Source: CAVWNR01 sp963756525
GTDB lineage: Bacteria > Actinomycetota > Actinomycetes > Mycobacteriales > Jatrophihabitantaceae
Assembly: GCA_963756525.1 (NCBI GenBank)
Contig: CAVWNR010000009.1
Span: 1,302,001 to 1,366,000, forward strand
Direction: 5' to 3'
DNA length: 64,000 bases
This document shows, piece after piece, positions 8,704-17,226 of the stretch; position 1 is the first letter of the stretch; every line of letters starts with the position of its first letter. The translations under genes were made by a program, and so were the position numbers. The notes under the pieces were generated by a model, which was not told where the DNA came from, ran no database searches, and saw only the letters and a program-made list of their open reading frames with translations.

Positions 8704-10353
8704 TCAGCCTTCGCGCATGGGGACGCGGACGCCGCGCTCGGTGGCCACCTCCGCGGCCCGGTCGTAGCCGGCGTCGACGTGCCGGATGACGCCCATCCCC
8801 GGGTCGTTGGTGAGCACGCGCTCGAGCTTCTGCGCCGCCAGGTCGGTCCCGTCCGCGACGGTGACCTGCCCGGCGTGGATGGAGCGACCCATCCCGACAC
8901 CGCCACCGTGGTGGATCGACACCCACGACGCGCCGGACGCCACGTTCACCATGGCGTTGAGCAGCGGCCAGTCGGCGATCGCGTCCGAGCCGTCGGCCAT
9001 CGCCTCGGTCTCCCGGTAGGGGCTGGCCACCGACCCGCAATCCAGGTGGTCGCGGCCGATGACGATCGGCGCGCTGATCTCACCGCGCGCCACGAGGTCG
9101 TTGAACGCCAGGCCGGCCTTGTCCCGCTCGCCGTAGCCGAGCCAGCAGATGCGCGCCGGCAGGCCCTGGTAGTGGACCCGGTCCTGCGCCATCCGGATCC
9201 AGCGGGCCAGCGACTCGTTCTGCGGGAACAGGTCGAGCACGGCCTTGTCCGTGCGGGCGATGTCCTTAGGGTCGCCCGACAGCGCCGCCCACCGGAACGG
9301 ACCCTTTCCTTCGCAGAACAGCGGCCGGATGTAAGCCGGAACGAAGCCGGGGAAGTCGAACGCCCGCTCGTATCCGGCAAGCTTCGCCTCGCCACGGATC
9401 GAGTTGCCGTAGTCGAAGACCTCGGCGCCCTTGTCCTGGAAGCCGACCATCGCCTCGACGTGACGGGCCATCGACGCGCGCGCTCGGCCGGTGAACTCCT
9501 CGGGCTTGCGCGCCGCGTAGTCGCGCCACTCGTCGAACTCCACGCCGATCGGCAGGTACGACAAGGGATCGTGCGCCGAGGTCTGGTCGGTGACGATGTC
9601 GATGGGTGCGTCGTTGGCCAGCAGTTGCGCGACGATGCTCGCCGCATTGCCGAGCAGCCCGATGGACAGTGGCCGGCGCGCGTCGCGAGCCTCGGTGGCC
9701 AGCCGCAGCGCCTCCTCGACGGACGACGCCTCGACATCGAGGAAGCGATGCTCGATCCGTCGCTCGATCCGGCTGGCGTCGCATTCGATGCAGATCGCGA
9801 CTCCGTCGTTCATCGTGACCGCCAGCGGCTGCGCGCCGCCCATGCCGCCCAGCCCGGCGGTGAGGGTGATCGTTCCGGCCAGCGTGCCGTCGAACTTCTT
9901 CGCGGCCACCGCGGCGAAGGTCTCGTACGTGCCCTGCAGGATGCCCTGGGTGCCGATGTAGATCCACGAGCCGGCCGTCATCTGCCCGTACATGATCAGG
10001 CCGAGCTGTTCCAGGCGGCGGAACTCCTCCCAGTTGGCCCAGTCGCCGACCAGGTTGGAGTTGGCGATCAGCACCCGGGGCGCCCACTCGTGGGTCTGCA
10101 TCACGCCGACCGGCTTGCCGCTCTGCACCAGCAGCGTCTCATCCAGTTTCAGCGTGGTCAGCGTGCGGGTTATCGCGTCGAAGCTCGGCCAGTCGCGGGC
10201 GGCCTTGCCGGTGCCGCCGTAGACGACGAGGTCCTCGGGATGCTCGGCGACCTCGGGGTCGAGGTTGTTCTGGATCATCCGCAGCGGGGCCTCGGTCTGC
10301 CAGCCGCGGGCGGTGAGCGTGCCGCCCCGTGGGGCGCGGATCGTACGGGTCAT
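8704..10353 (-). CDS. hutU: Urocanate hydratase
   Basis: A 549-residue urocanase that converts urocanate to 4-imidazolone-5-propionate in histidine degradation, using tightly bound NAD as electrophile. Characteristic are RMIQNNLDPEVAEHP and VYGGTGKAARDW at the N-terminus and the catalytic-cysteine segment RICWLGYGERD near residue 400. Length matches the family. It starts 3 bp after the hutH stop, so the two form an operon transcribed hutH-hutU. Confidence 0.97.
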   Translation of the reverse strand: MTRTIRAPRGGTLTARGWQTEAPLRMIQNNLDPEVAEHPEDLVVYGGTGKAARDWPSFDAITRTLTTLKLDETLLVQSGKPVGVMQTHEWAPRVLIANSNLVGDWANWEEFRRLEQLGLIMYGQMTAGSWIYIGTQGILQGTYETFAAVAAKKFDGTLAGTITLTAGLGGMGGAQPLAVTMNDGVAICIECDASRIERRIEHRFLDVEASSVEEALRLATEARDARRPLSIGLLGNAASIVAQLLANDAPIDIVTDQTSAHDPLSYLPIGVEFDEWRDYAARKPEEFTGRARASMARHVEAMVGFQDKGAEVFDYGNSIRGEAKLAGYERAFDFPGFVPAYIRPLFCEGKGPFRWAALSGDPKDIARTDKAVLDLFPQNESLARWIRMAQDRVHYQGLPARICWLGYGERDKAGLAFNDLVARGEISAPIVIGRDHLDCGSVASPYRETEAMADGSDAIADWPLLNAMVNVASGASWVSIHHGGGVGMGRSIHAGQVTVADGTDLAAQKLERVLTNDPGMGVIRHVDAGYDRAAEVATERGVRVPMREG

Positions 10354-10356
10354 CGT

Positions 10357-11931
10357 TTACTCCAGGGGTGCGGAGAGGGCGGAGTTGGCGGCGGCGATGG
10401 CGCCGCCGGTGCGGACGTAGTCGACGGCGGCCTCGATCTCGGGCGAGAGGAACCGGTCCGGGCCCGGGCCGTCGACGCGCTCGCGCAACGCGGCGACCAC
10501 CGCGCCCGTGGCCGGCCCCGCGGCGAGCGGTGAGCGCAGGTCGAGCGCCCGGGCGGCGGTGAGTAGTTCGATGGCGAGCACGCGGGTCAGCCCGTCGAGC
10601 GAGCGGCGCAGTTTGCGGGCCGCGGACCAGCCCATCGAGACGTGGTCCTCCTGCATCGCGGACGACGGGATGGAATCCACGCTTGCCGGAACGGCGAGCC
10701 GCTTGAGTTCGGAGACCAGCGCGGCCTGCGTGTACTGCGCGATCATGTGCCCGGAGTCGACGCCCGGGTCGTCGGCGAGGAACGGCGGCAGGCCGCGGCT
10801 GCGGGCCACGTCGAGCATCCGGTCGGTGCGCCGCTCGCTCATCGACGCGACGTCGGCCGCCGCGATGGCCAGGAAGTCGAGCACGTATCCGACCGGCGCG
10901 CCGTGGAAGTTGCCGTTGGACTCGACGCGATGGTTTCCCCCGGCGACATCTGGTGAGCCGGGAGTCGAGAACAGCACGACCGGGTTGTCGATCGCCGAGG
11001 CCAGCTCGTAGCCGGCGACGGTGCGGGCGTGGGCCAGCGTGTCACGTGCCGCGCCGGCCACCTGCGGCGCGCAGCGCATGGAGTAGGCGTCCTGCACGTA
11101 GACGCAGTCCGGCCCGGCGTGCGACGCGACGATCGGCGAGCCGGCCAGCAGCGCACGCATGTTCGCGGCCGCGACGGCCTGGCCCGGCTGCGGGCGAAGC
11201 GCCTGCAGGTCCGCGGCGAACACGGCTGCCGTGCCGAGCATCGCCTCGACGCTCATCGCCGCGGTGATGTCCGCGGTGCACAGCAGCGCGTCGAGGTCGT
11301 GCGCGGCGAGCAGCAGCTGGCCGAGCATGCCGTCGGTGCCGTTGATGAGGGCCAGCCCCTCCTTCTCGGCCAGCTCGACCGGGGCGATGCCGGCGGCGTG
11401 CAGCGCCTGGGCGGCCGGGCGCAGCGCCCCGTCCGCGTCGCGGACCTCGCCTTCGCCCAGCAGCGCGAGTGCGACGTGCGCCAGCGGGGCGAGGTCACCG
11501 GAGCAGCCCAGCGAGCCGTACTCGCGCACCACGGGGGTGATGCCGGCGTCGAGCAGCGCGCAGAGCGTGCCCGCCGTCTCGGGACGGATGCCGGTGTGGC
11601 CGGTGGCCAGCGTCGACAGGCGCAGCAGCATCATCGCCCGCACCACCTCGCGCTCGACCTCCGGGCCGGAGCCGGCGGCGTGCGAGCGGATCAGCGAGCG
11701 CTGCAGCGCCGCGCGCTGCTCGGCCGGGATGTGCTTGGTGGCAAGCGCCCCGAACCCGGTCGAGATGCCGTAGTGCGGCGCCACGTCGTGTGCCAATGAC
11801 TCGACGATCTTGCGAGACTCGACGATCGCATCGCGGGCGTCTTCGCTGAGCGTGACGCCGGCACCGTGCCGGGCAACGGCGACGACGTCCGACTCGGTCA
11901 GCGGCCCGCGGCCGACGGCGATGCGCTCCAT
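10357..11931 (-). CDS. hutH: Histidine ammonia-lyase
   Basis: A 524-residue ammonia-lyase that converts histidine to urocanate and ammonium, the first step of the Hut pathway. The active-site tyrosine lies in YGISTGFG (from residue 54). The segment that cyclises into the MIO electrophile is GSLGCSGDLAPL, with Cys143-Ser144-Gly145 in place of the usual Ala-Ser-Gly. Later family motifs QDAYSMRC and HNFHG-like NGNFHGAP are present. ATG at 11931 fits the family N-terminus; the frame extends to an ATG at 11982 that would put the start beside the palindrome upstream. Confidence 0.95.
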   Translation of the reverse strand: MERIAVGRGPLTESDVVAVARHGAGVTLSEDARDAIVESRKIVESLAHDVAPHYGISTGFGALATKHIPAEQRAALQRSLIRSHAAGSGPEVEREVVRAMMLLRLSTLATGHTGIRPETAGTLCALLDAGITPVVREYGSLGCSGDLAPLAHVALALLGEGEVRDADGALRPAAQALHAAGIAPVELAEKEGLALINGTDGMLGQLLLAAHDLDALLCTADITAAMSVEAMLGTAAVFAADLQALRPQPGQAVAAANMRALLAGSPIVASHAGPDCVYVQDAYSMRCAPQVAGAARDTLAHARTVAGYELASAIDNPVVLFSTPGSPDVAGGNHRVESNGNFHGAPVGYVLDFLAIAAADVASMSERRTDRMLDVARSRGLPPFLADDPGVDSGHMIAQYTQAALVSELKRLAVPASVDSIPSSAMQEDHVSMGWSAARKLRRSLDGLTRVLAIELLTAARALDLRSPLAAGPATGAVVAALRERVDGPGPDRFLSPEIEAAVDYVRTGGAIAAANSALSAPLE

Positions 11932-11986
11932 GGCGTTGACTGTGCTCGCGCCTGCCCTCCCGCGCCAGAGCCCTCCCGCCATCTTC

Positions 11987-12041
11987 AGTGTTGATGTTGG
12001 ACTTGTGGTCGAATATCAGCCACTACTCCAACATCAACGCT
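11987..12041. repeat. 55-bp interrupted palindrome between hutH and a quinone oxidoreductase
   Basis: The arms GTTGATGTTGGA (11990-12001) and TCCAACATCAAC (12027-12038) are perfect complements. Pairing continues partially inward to a centre at GAATATC (12011-12017). It lies in the spacer between two divergent genes, so it could be a large operator or a dispersed structural repeat. Confidence 0.75.
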
Positions 12042-12068
12042 GGGGTGGAGGGCCGTGCGGCTGATTGA

Positions 12069-13058
12069 ATGGCGGCCATGCGCGCGGTCGTGATCACCGA
12101 ACCCGGCGGCCCGGACGTCTTGCAGGTACGCGACGTCCCCGACCCCGAGCCGAAGCCCGGCGAGGTGCTCGTCGACGTCGCCGCGACGGCGGTCAACCGC
12201 GCCGACCTGCTGCAGCGGCAAGGGAACTACAACCCGCCGCCCGGCGCGTCGCCCTACCCCGGCCTGGAGTGCTCCGGCACGATCGCCGCGCTCGGCGACG
12301 GCGTCACCGGCTGGGCGGTCGGCGACGAGGTGTGCGCGCTGCTCTCAGGCGGGGGCTACGCCGAGCGGGTCGCCGTGCCGGCCGGCCAGTTGCTGCATGT
12401 CCCGCGCGGAATGACTCTCGTCGACGCCGCGGCCGTGCCCGAGACCGCCTGCACGGTCTGGTCGATGGTCTTCGACAACGGTCGGCTGCAGCCCGGCGAG
12501 ACGTTCCTCGTGCACGGCGGCACCAGCGGCATCGGCACGCTCGCCATCCAGCTCGCGCACCGGCACGGCGCGCGCGTCTTCACCACCGCCGGTAGCGCGC
12601 AGAAGCTCGACGTCGCCCGGAGCCTCGGCGCGGACGTCACGATCAACTACCGCGAGCGGGACTTCGTCGAGGCGGTCAAAGCGGAGACCGACGACGCCGG
12701 GGTGGACGTCATCCTCGACAACATGGGCGGGGCGTACCTGGCCCGCAACGTCGCGGCGCTGGCGATCAACGGTCGGCTGCTCATCCTCGGCATGCAGGGC
12801 GGCCGCAAGGGAGAGCTGGACATCGGCGCGCTCATGGCCAAGCGGGCTACGGTGTTCTCGGCGTCGCTTCGTGCACGCCCACCCGCCGACAAGGCGGCCA
12901 TCGTGGCGTCGACCGAGTCCTTCGTCTGGCCGCTCGTCGAATCCGGCGACGTCGCCCCGGTCATCGACCGGACGCTCCCCTTGGACGACGCAGCCGAGGC
13001 GCACCGCGTGGTCGAGGCCAGCGAGCACATCGGCAAAGTGCTGCTACGCACCGGATAG
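12069..13058 (+). CDS. NAD(P)H-quinone oxidoreductase, zinc-type MDR family
   Basis: A 329-residue medium-chain dehydrogenase/reductase of the PIG3/quinone oxidoreductase branch. It opens with RAVVITEPGGPDVLQVRDV. The NADP-binding loop HGGTSGIGTLAIQLA is near residue 150. The structural-zinc cysteines of alcohol dehydrogenases are absent, as expected for this zinc-independent branch. ATG at 12069 or ATG at 12078 are both possible; the second matches the usual family start. No strong ribosome-binding site is visible for either. Confidence 0.88.
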   Translation: MAAMRAVVITEPGGPDVLQVRDVPDPEPKPGEVLVDVAATAVNRADLLQRQGNYNPPPGASPYPGLECSGTIAALGDGVTGWAVGDEVCALLSGGGYAERVAVPAGQLLHVPRGMTLVDAAAVPETACTVWSMVFDNGRLQPGETFLVHGGTSGIGTLAIQLAHRHGARVFTTAGSAQKLDVARSLGADVTINYRERDFVEAVKAETDDAGVDVILDNMGGAYLARNVAALAINGRLLILGMQGGRKGELDIGALMAKRATVFSASLRARPPADKAAIVASTESFVWPLVESGDVAPVIDRTLPLDDAAEAHRVVEASEHIGKVLLRTG

Positions 13059-13115
13059 CTTCTACCCGGTGGTCCCCGGTCGTTCTCGCGGTCCGCCCTG
13101 GGCCAGACTGGACGG

Positions 13116-13721
13116 ATGACCGAGCACACCACGCACACCGGCGGCGGGTTCCCGATCGAGTCCGAGGAGCCGGCCGAAGCAGTGCTAGCCGAAGCTGACG
13201 GGGAGACTTCCGCGGACGATGCGGATTCGGTGACGTCCCTGGTCGAGCAGCCCGCGAAGGTCATGCGGATCGGCACGATGATCAAGCAGCTGCTCGAGGA
13301 GGTGCGTGCGGCGCCGCTCGACGAGGCGGGCCGGCAGCGGCTGCGCGAGATCCACGAGACCTCCATCCACGAGCTGGAGGACGGCCTCGCACCGGAGCTG
13401 CGCGAAGAGCTCGAACGGTTCACCCTTCCCTTCAGCGACGGCGTGCCGTCCGAGGCGGAACTGCGGGTCGCCCAGGCGCAGCTGGTGGGCTGGCTGGAGG
13501 GACTCTTCCACGGCATCCAGACCGCGCTGTTCGCCCAGCAGATGGCCGCGCGCGCCCAGCTGGAGCAGATGCGAGCCCGCGCCCTGCCGGGTCACGTCGC
13601 CGGCCCCGGTCAGGTGATCGTCGGGCCGGGCGGGCAGATCATCGCCGGGCCGCCCGGCGCCCGCCTCGGGGGCCAGCATCCGGGCGAGGAAGGTGAGCGC
13701 GGCACCGGCCAGTACCTGTAA
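13116..13721 (+). CDS. bpa: Bacterial proteasome activator Bpa
   Basis: A 201-residue protein of the DUF2587/Bpa family, known from Mycobacterium (Rv3780), where a dodecameric ring docks on the 20S proteasome and opens its gate without ATP. The helical core runs from VEQPAKVMRIGTMIKQLLEEVR to about residue 160. A Gly/Pro-rich tail follows, and the protein ends exactly in GQYL, the motif that inserts into the proteasome alpha-ring. The proteasome genes themselves are outside this window. The start is ATG at 13116. Confidence 0.95.
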   Translation: MTEHTTHTGGGFPIESEEPAEAVLAEADGETSADDADSVTSLVEQPAKVMRIGTMIKQLLEEVRAAPLDEAGRQRLREIHETSIHELEDGLAPELREELERFTLPFSDGVPSEAELRVAQAQLVGWLEGLFHGIQTALFAQQMAARAQLEQMRARALPGHVAGPGQVIVGPGGQIIAGPPGARLGGQHPGEEGERGTGQYL

Positions 13722-13781
13722 CCCAGGTCAGGGCCGAACGAGCGCGCCGTCGGATACACACACAGGTGCGGGTAGGGCCAG

Positions 13782-14603
13782 TCAGCCCGGCGCGGCGAGC
13801 GACTCCAGCAGGCAGGCGACGGCGTCCTCGTCGTTGCTTGCCAGCACCTCGTCGGCGGCGGCGAGCACCGCCGGATGGGCGTTGGCCACCGCGTATCCGC
13901 GTCCGACCCATTCCAGCATCGGCACGTCGTTGGGCATGTCGCCGATCGCCACCACCTCGTCCGGCCGGACGCCGAGCGACGCGGCGACTTCGGCGAGCCC
14001 GCTGGCCTTGGTGACGCCCGGCGCGGCGATCTCGAGCAGCCCGTGGCTGGACGAATGGGTCACCGTCGCCCGGCCGGCCAGCAACCGCGCTGCCTGCGCC
14101 ATGAACTCGTCGGGGTCGGCGTCGCGGTCCTTGGCGAGCAGCTTCACGCCCGGCCGACGGATCAGCTCAGCCAGGTCGGCAACCCGCGGCGGCGGTAGCG
14201 GGTTGCCGTGCCGGTCGTGGTCGGGCGTGATCTCCCAGTCGTGCCGATACCCCGGCTCGTACCCGAAGTGCAGGCCGTACTCGACGGCGAAACGCACACC
14301 GGGGAAGGTGGCGCGCAGTTCCTCGGTCAACACCGCCAGCGCCTCGGGGGCCAGCGGGTGCTCGCGGAGCACGCTCTCGGACCGCAGGTCGTAGAGCACG
14401 GCGCCGTTGGCGGCGACGGCGACCCCGGTGTGCCCGGTGGCCTCGGCGATCTCGGTGAGCCAGCGTGGCGGCCGGCCGGTGACGAAGGCGACAGCGAGGC
14501 CGCGTTCGACCGCGTCGTGGATCGCCTTGCGAGTGCGGTCGCTGACCGTGCCGTCGGTGCGCACCAGGGTGCCGTCGAGGTCACTGGCGACGAGACGGAT
14601 CAC
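13782..14603 (-). CDS. Cof-type HAD-superfamily hydrolase
   Basis: A 273-residue HAD phosphatase with class IIB cap. Motif I is ASDLDGTLV with nucleophile Asp near residue 8, motif II is FVTGRPPRW, and motif IV GDMPNDVPMLEWVG is near the C-terminus. Such enzymes dephosphorylate sugar phosphates or FMN-like substrates; the actual substrate is unknown. It starts 10 bp after the serS stop on the same strand and is probably cotranscribed. Confidence 0.88.
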   Translation of the reverse strand: MIRLVASDLDGTLVRTDGTVSDRTRKAIHDAVERGLAVAFVTGRPPRWLTEIAEATGHTGVAVAANGAVLYDLRSESVLREHPLAPEALAVLTEELRATFPGVRFAVEYGLHFGYEPGYRHDWEITPDHDRHGNPLPPPRVADLAELIRRPGVKLLAKDRDADPDEFMAQAARLLAGRATVTHSSSHGLLEIAAPGVTKASGLAEVAASLGVRPDEVVAIGDMPNDVPMLEWVGRGYAVANAHPAVLAAADEVLASNDEDAVACLLESLAAPG

Positions 14604-14613
14604 GAGGGCGCGG

Positions 14614-15897
14614 TCACGGCGTCAGCAGCTCTCGACCGCCAAGCCACGGACGCAGGGCCTTGGGCACGTACACCGACCCGTCGGGCTGCTGGTGGTGGTC
14701 CAGCAGGCAGGCGATGGTACGGGCGATCGCGCAGAGCGTGCCGTTCAGCGTGGCGACGTATTCGGTGCCTGCCGACGGGAGCTTGCGACCGTCGCGGTCG
14801 ACCGCAGAGCCGCGGATGCGGGTGTTGAGCCGCCGCGCCTGGAAGGTTGTGCAGTTCGACGTCGAGGTCAGCTCGCGGTAGGTGCCCTGCGACGGGAACC
14901 ACGCCTCGATGTCGTACTTGCGAGCCGCGGACGAGCCCAGCTCGCCGGCCGCCACATCGATCACCCGGTAGGCCAGCTCCAGCTTGTCGAGGAATGCCCG
15001 CTCCCAGCCGAGCAGTCGCTGGTGCTCGTCCACGGCGTCCTCGGCGCGGACGAAGGAGAACATCTCCACCTTGTCGAACCAGTGCACCCGGATGATGCCC
15101 CTGGTGTCCTTGCCGTAGGAGCCGGCCTCGCGCCGGAAACATGACGAGAACCCCGCGTACCGGCGGGGCAGGTCGTCCAGGATCTCGTTCGCGTGGTAGC
15201 CCGCCAGCGCCACCTCGGACGTGCCGACCAGGTAGAGCTCGTCGTCGGCGAGCCGGTACACGTCAGCCGCGTGCGCGCCGAGGAACCCCGTTCCGTCCAT
15301 GACCTCCGGCTTCACCAGCGCCGGAGCGATCACCTGGGTGAACCCCGTGGCGGCGGCCTGCGCCATGGCCAGGTTGATCAACGCGAGCTCCAGCTGCGCG
15401 CCGACGCCGGTGAGGAAGTAGAAGCGGGCGCCGCTGACCTTCGCGCCTCGGTCGATGTCGATGGCGTGCAGCGCGGCGCCAATCTCGACGTGGTCACGCG
15501 GCTCGTCCGGCTTCGGCGGCTCGCCGACGACGTCGAGGGTGACGAAGTCCTCCTCGCCGCCGGGCGGCACGCCGTCCTCGACGATGTTCGGCACCGCCAG
15601 GTGCGCCTCGCGCAGCGCCACCTCGGCGGCCGCCTCGTCGGCCTCCGCCGCCTTCACCTCGTCGGCGAGGTGCCGGGCCCGCACCAGCAGCGGGTGCCGC
15701 TCGTCTTGCGTGGCCCGGGAGATCTCCCGGCCGAGCCGCTTCTGCTCGGCCCGTAGCGCGTCGGCACGTGAAACCGCCGCCCGGCGCGCGTCGTCGGCAG
15801 CGAGCAGCGCGTCGACGGCCGACTCGTCCGCGCCGCGGACCCGTTGCGAGGCACGCACCCGGTCGGGGTCGTCACGGACAACGCGCAGGTCGATCAC
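14614..15897 (-). CDS. serS: Seryl-tRNA synthetase
   Basis: A 427-residue class II synthetase that charges tRNA-Ser. The N-terminal coiled-coil arm that grips the tRNA variable loop spans roughly residues 30-100 (ADALRAEQKRLGREISR and following). Class II motif 2 appears as SSCFRREAGSYGKDTRG and motif 3 as GTLCAIARTIACLLD. Length is normal. It is divergent from the metallopeptidase gene with only 22 bp between starts. Confidence 0.97.
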   Translation of the reverse strand: MIDLRVVRDDPDRVRASQRVRGADESAVDALLAADDARRAAVSRADALRAEQKRLGREISRATQDERHPLLVRARHLADEVKAAEADEAAAEVALREAHLAVPNIVEDGVPPGGEEDFVTLDVVGEPPKPDEPRDHVEIGAALHAIDIDRGAKVSGARFYFLTGVGAQLELALINLAMAQAAATGFTQVIAPALVKPEVMDGTGFLGAHAADVYRLADDELYLVGTSEVALAGYHANEILDDLPRRYAGFSSCFRREAGSYGKDTRGIIRVHWFDKVEMFSFVRAEDAVDEHQRLLGWERAFLDKLELAYRVIDVAAGELGSSAARKYDIEAWFPSQGTYRELTSTSNCTTFQARRLNTRIRGSAVDRDGRKLPSAGTEYVATLNGTLCAIARTIACLLDHHQQPDGSVYVPKALRPWLGGRELLTP

Positions 15898-15919
15898 CTG
15901 TTCAGGCTACTTTCGCGTC

Positions 15920-16267
15920 GTGCTGGAGATGTCGCGGTCTCGGTTCGAGGTCCTGGTGGACGACGCGCTGGACACCATCCCCGAGCAGCTGCTCGCGCTG
16001 CTCGACAACGTGGTCATCCAGGTCTCCGATCGCGACGCCGACGACCCGTCGTTGCTCGGCCTCTACCACGGCATCTCGCTGGCCGAGCGCGGGCACGACT
16101 ACACGTTCGCCCTGCCCGACACGATCACCATCTACCGCGACGCGATCCTCGACATCTGCGCGGACGAAGACGAGGTCGCGCGCGAAGTGGCGGTCACCGT
16201 CGTCCATGAGATCGGCCATCACTTCGGCATCGAGGAGGAGCGGCTGCACGAGCTCGGCTGGGGCTGA
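15920..16267 (+). CDS. Small zincin-like metallopeptidase family protein
   Basis: A 115-residue protein with the zinc-protease signature HEIGHHFGIEEERLHELGW near the C-terminus: HExxH plus a downstream glutamate. The N-terminal part SRSRFEVLVDDALDTIPEQL is typical of a conserved actinobacterial family found beside serS. The substrate is unknown. Either GTG at 15920 or ATG at 15929 may start it; the close divergent serS promoter suggests a very short or absent leader. Confidence 0.85.
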   Translation: MLEMSRSRFEVLVDDALDTIPEQLLALLDNVVIQVSDRDADDPSLLGLYHGISLAERGHDYTFALPDTITIYRDAILDICADEDEVAREVAVTVVHEIGHHFGIEEERLHELGWG

Positions 16268-16335
16268 GCCTCAGCCGGTCGCCCGCGCTAGCACTCGATA
16301 GGGTCCTGCCGACAACCTGCCGAGAGGAGATGGCG

Positions 16336-16848
16336 ATGACCGACACCCTGGCCGCCGAGCGCGCCGACCTGCTGCAGACCTTGCGTGGGCACCGGTTCTT
16401 CCTGCGCTACACCGCGCAGAACCTCACCGACGAGCAGGCCGCGCAGCGCACGACCGTCAGCGAGCTCACGGTCGGCGGCGTCATCAAGCACGTCAGCGCC
16501 ACGGAGGCGCAGTGGGCGCGGTTCATCGTCGAGGGGCCGGCCGTGGTCATGGCTACGGACGAGAGCGCGATGCAGTGGCACGCCGACACGTTCCGGCTGC
16601 TGGACGGCGAGACGCTCGCCGGCGTCCTCACCGACTACGAGCAGGTCGCCGCGCGGACCGACGAGCTGGTGCAGAGCCTGCCCGACCTCGACGCGTCGCA
16701 CCCGCTGCCCGAGGCGCCGTGGTTCGAGCCGGGCGCGCGCTGGTCGGGCCGCCGGGCGCTGCTGCACATCATCGCCGAGACCGCGCAGCACGCCGGTCAC
16801 GCCGACATCATCCGCGAGGCACTGGACGGCCAAAAGACGATGGGATGA
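16336..16848 (+). CDS. DinB/DUF664-family protein
   Basis: A 170-residue four-helix-bundle protein of the DinB superfamily. Three conserved metal-ligand-type histidines are visible in KHVSATEAQW and HIIAETAQHAGHADII. Family members include thiol-dependent S-transferases (mycothiol- or bacillithiol-dependent) and uncharacterised proteins, so function is open. ATG at 16336 is chosen because AGGAG lies about 7 bases upstream, ruling out ATG at 16330, which overlaps the ribosome-binding site. Confidence 0.85.
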   Translation: MTDTLAAERADLLQTLRGHRFFLRYTAQNLTDEQAAQRTTVSELTVGGVIKHVSATEAQWARFIVEGPAVVMATDESAMQWHADTFRLLDGETLAGVLTDYEQVAARTDELVQSLPDLDASHPLPEAPWFEPGARWSGRRALLHIIAETAQHAGHADIIREALDGQKTMG

Positions 16849-16873
16849 ACCCAGCGCCGTACGCTGCTATTTC

Positions 16874-17191
16874 GTGACCGACCGCGTGCCGATCAAGATG
16901 CTGCACGACCGCGTCTTGGTACGCATGCCCCGCGAGGAGGGCGAGCGCCGCTCGGCGGGCGGCATCCTGATCCCGGCGACGGCTCAGGTGTCCAAGCGGC
17001 TGATCTGGGCCGAGGTGCTGGCGGTCGGCAACCACGTGCGCACCGTCGAGGTCGGTGACCGGGTGCTGTTCAGCCCGGACGACCGGCACGAGGTGGAGAT
17101 CTCCGGCGACGACTACCTACTGCTGCGCGAGCGTGACCTCCACGCCGTCGCCGCCCAGCGCGTCGACTCGAACACCGGTCTGTACCTGTAG
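16874..17191 (+). CDS. GroES-like co-chaperonin (HSP10 family), divergent
   Basis: A 105-residue protein with the chaperonin-10 fold: IKMLHDRVLVRMP at the start, GGILIPATAQ as the mobile-loop region and VGDRVLFSPDD in the core. It is not the canonical groES, which usually sits upstream of groEL; no groEL is in the window. The last four residues are GLYL, resembling the GQYL end of Bpa encoded 3 kb away. The start GTG at 16874 is 25 bp after the DinB gene. Confidence 0.82.
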   Translation: MTDRVPIKMLHDRVLVRMPREEGERRSAGGILIPATAQVSKRLIWAEVLAVGNHVRTVEVGDRVLFSPDDRHEVEISGDDYLLLRERDLHAVAAQRVDSNTGLYL

Positions 17192-17226
17192 CTGTCGCGC
17201 TGCGGGCTGTCTCGAACTCGCGGAAT

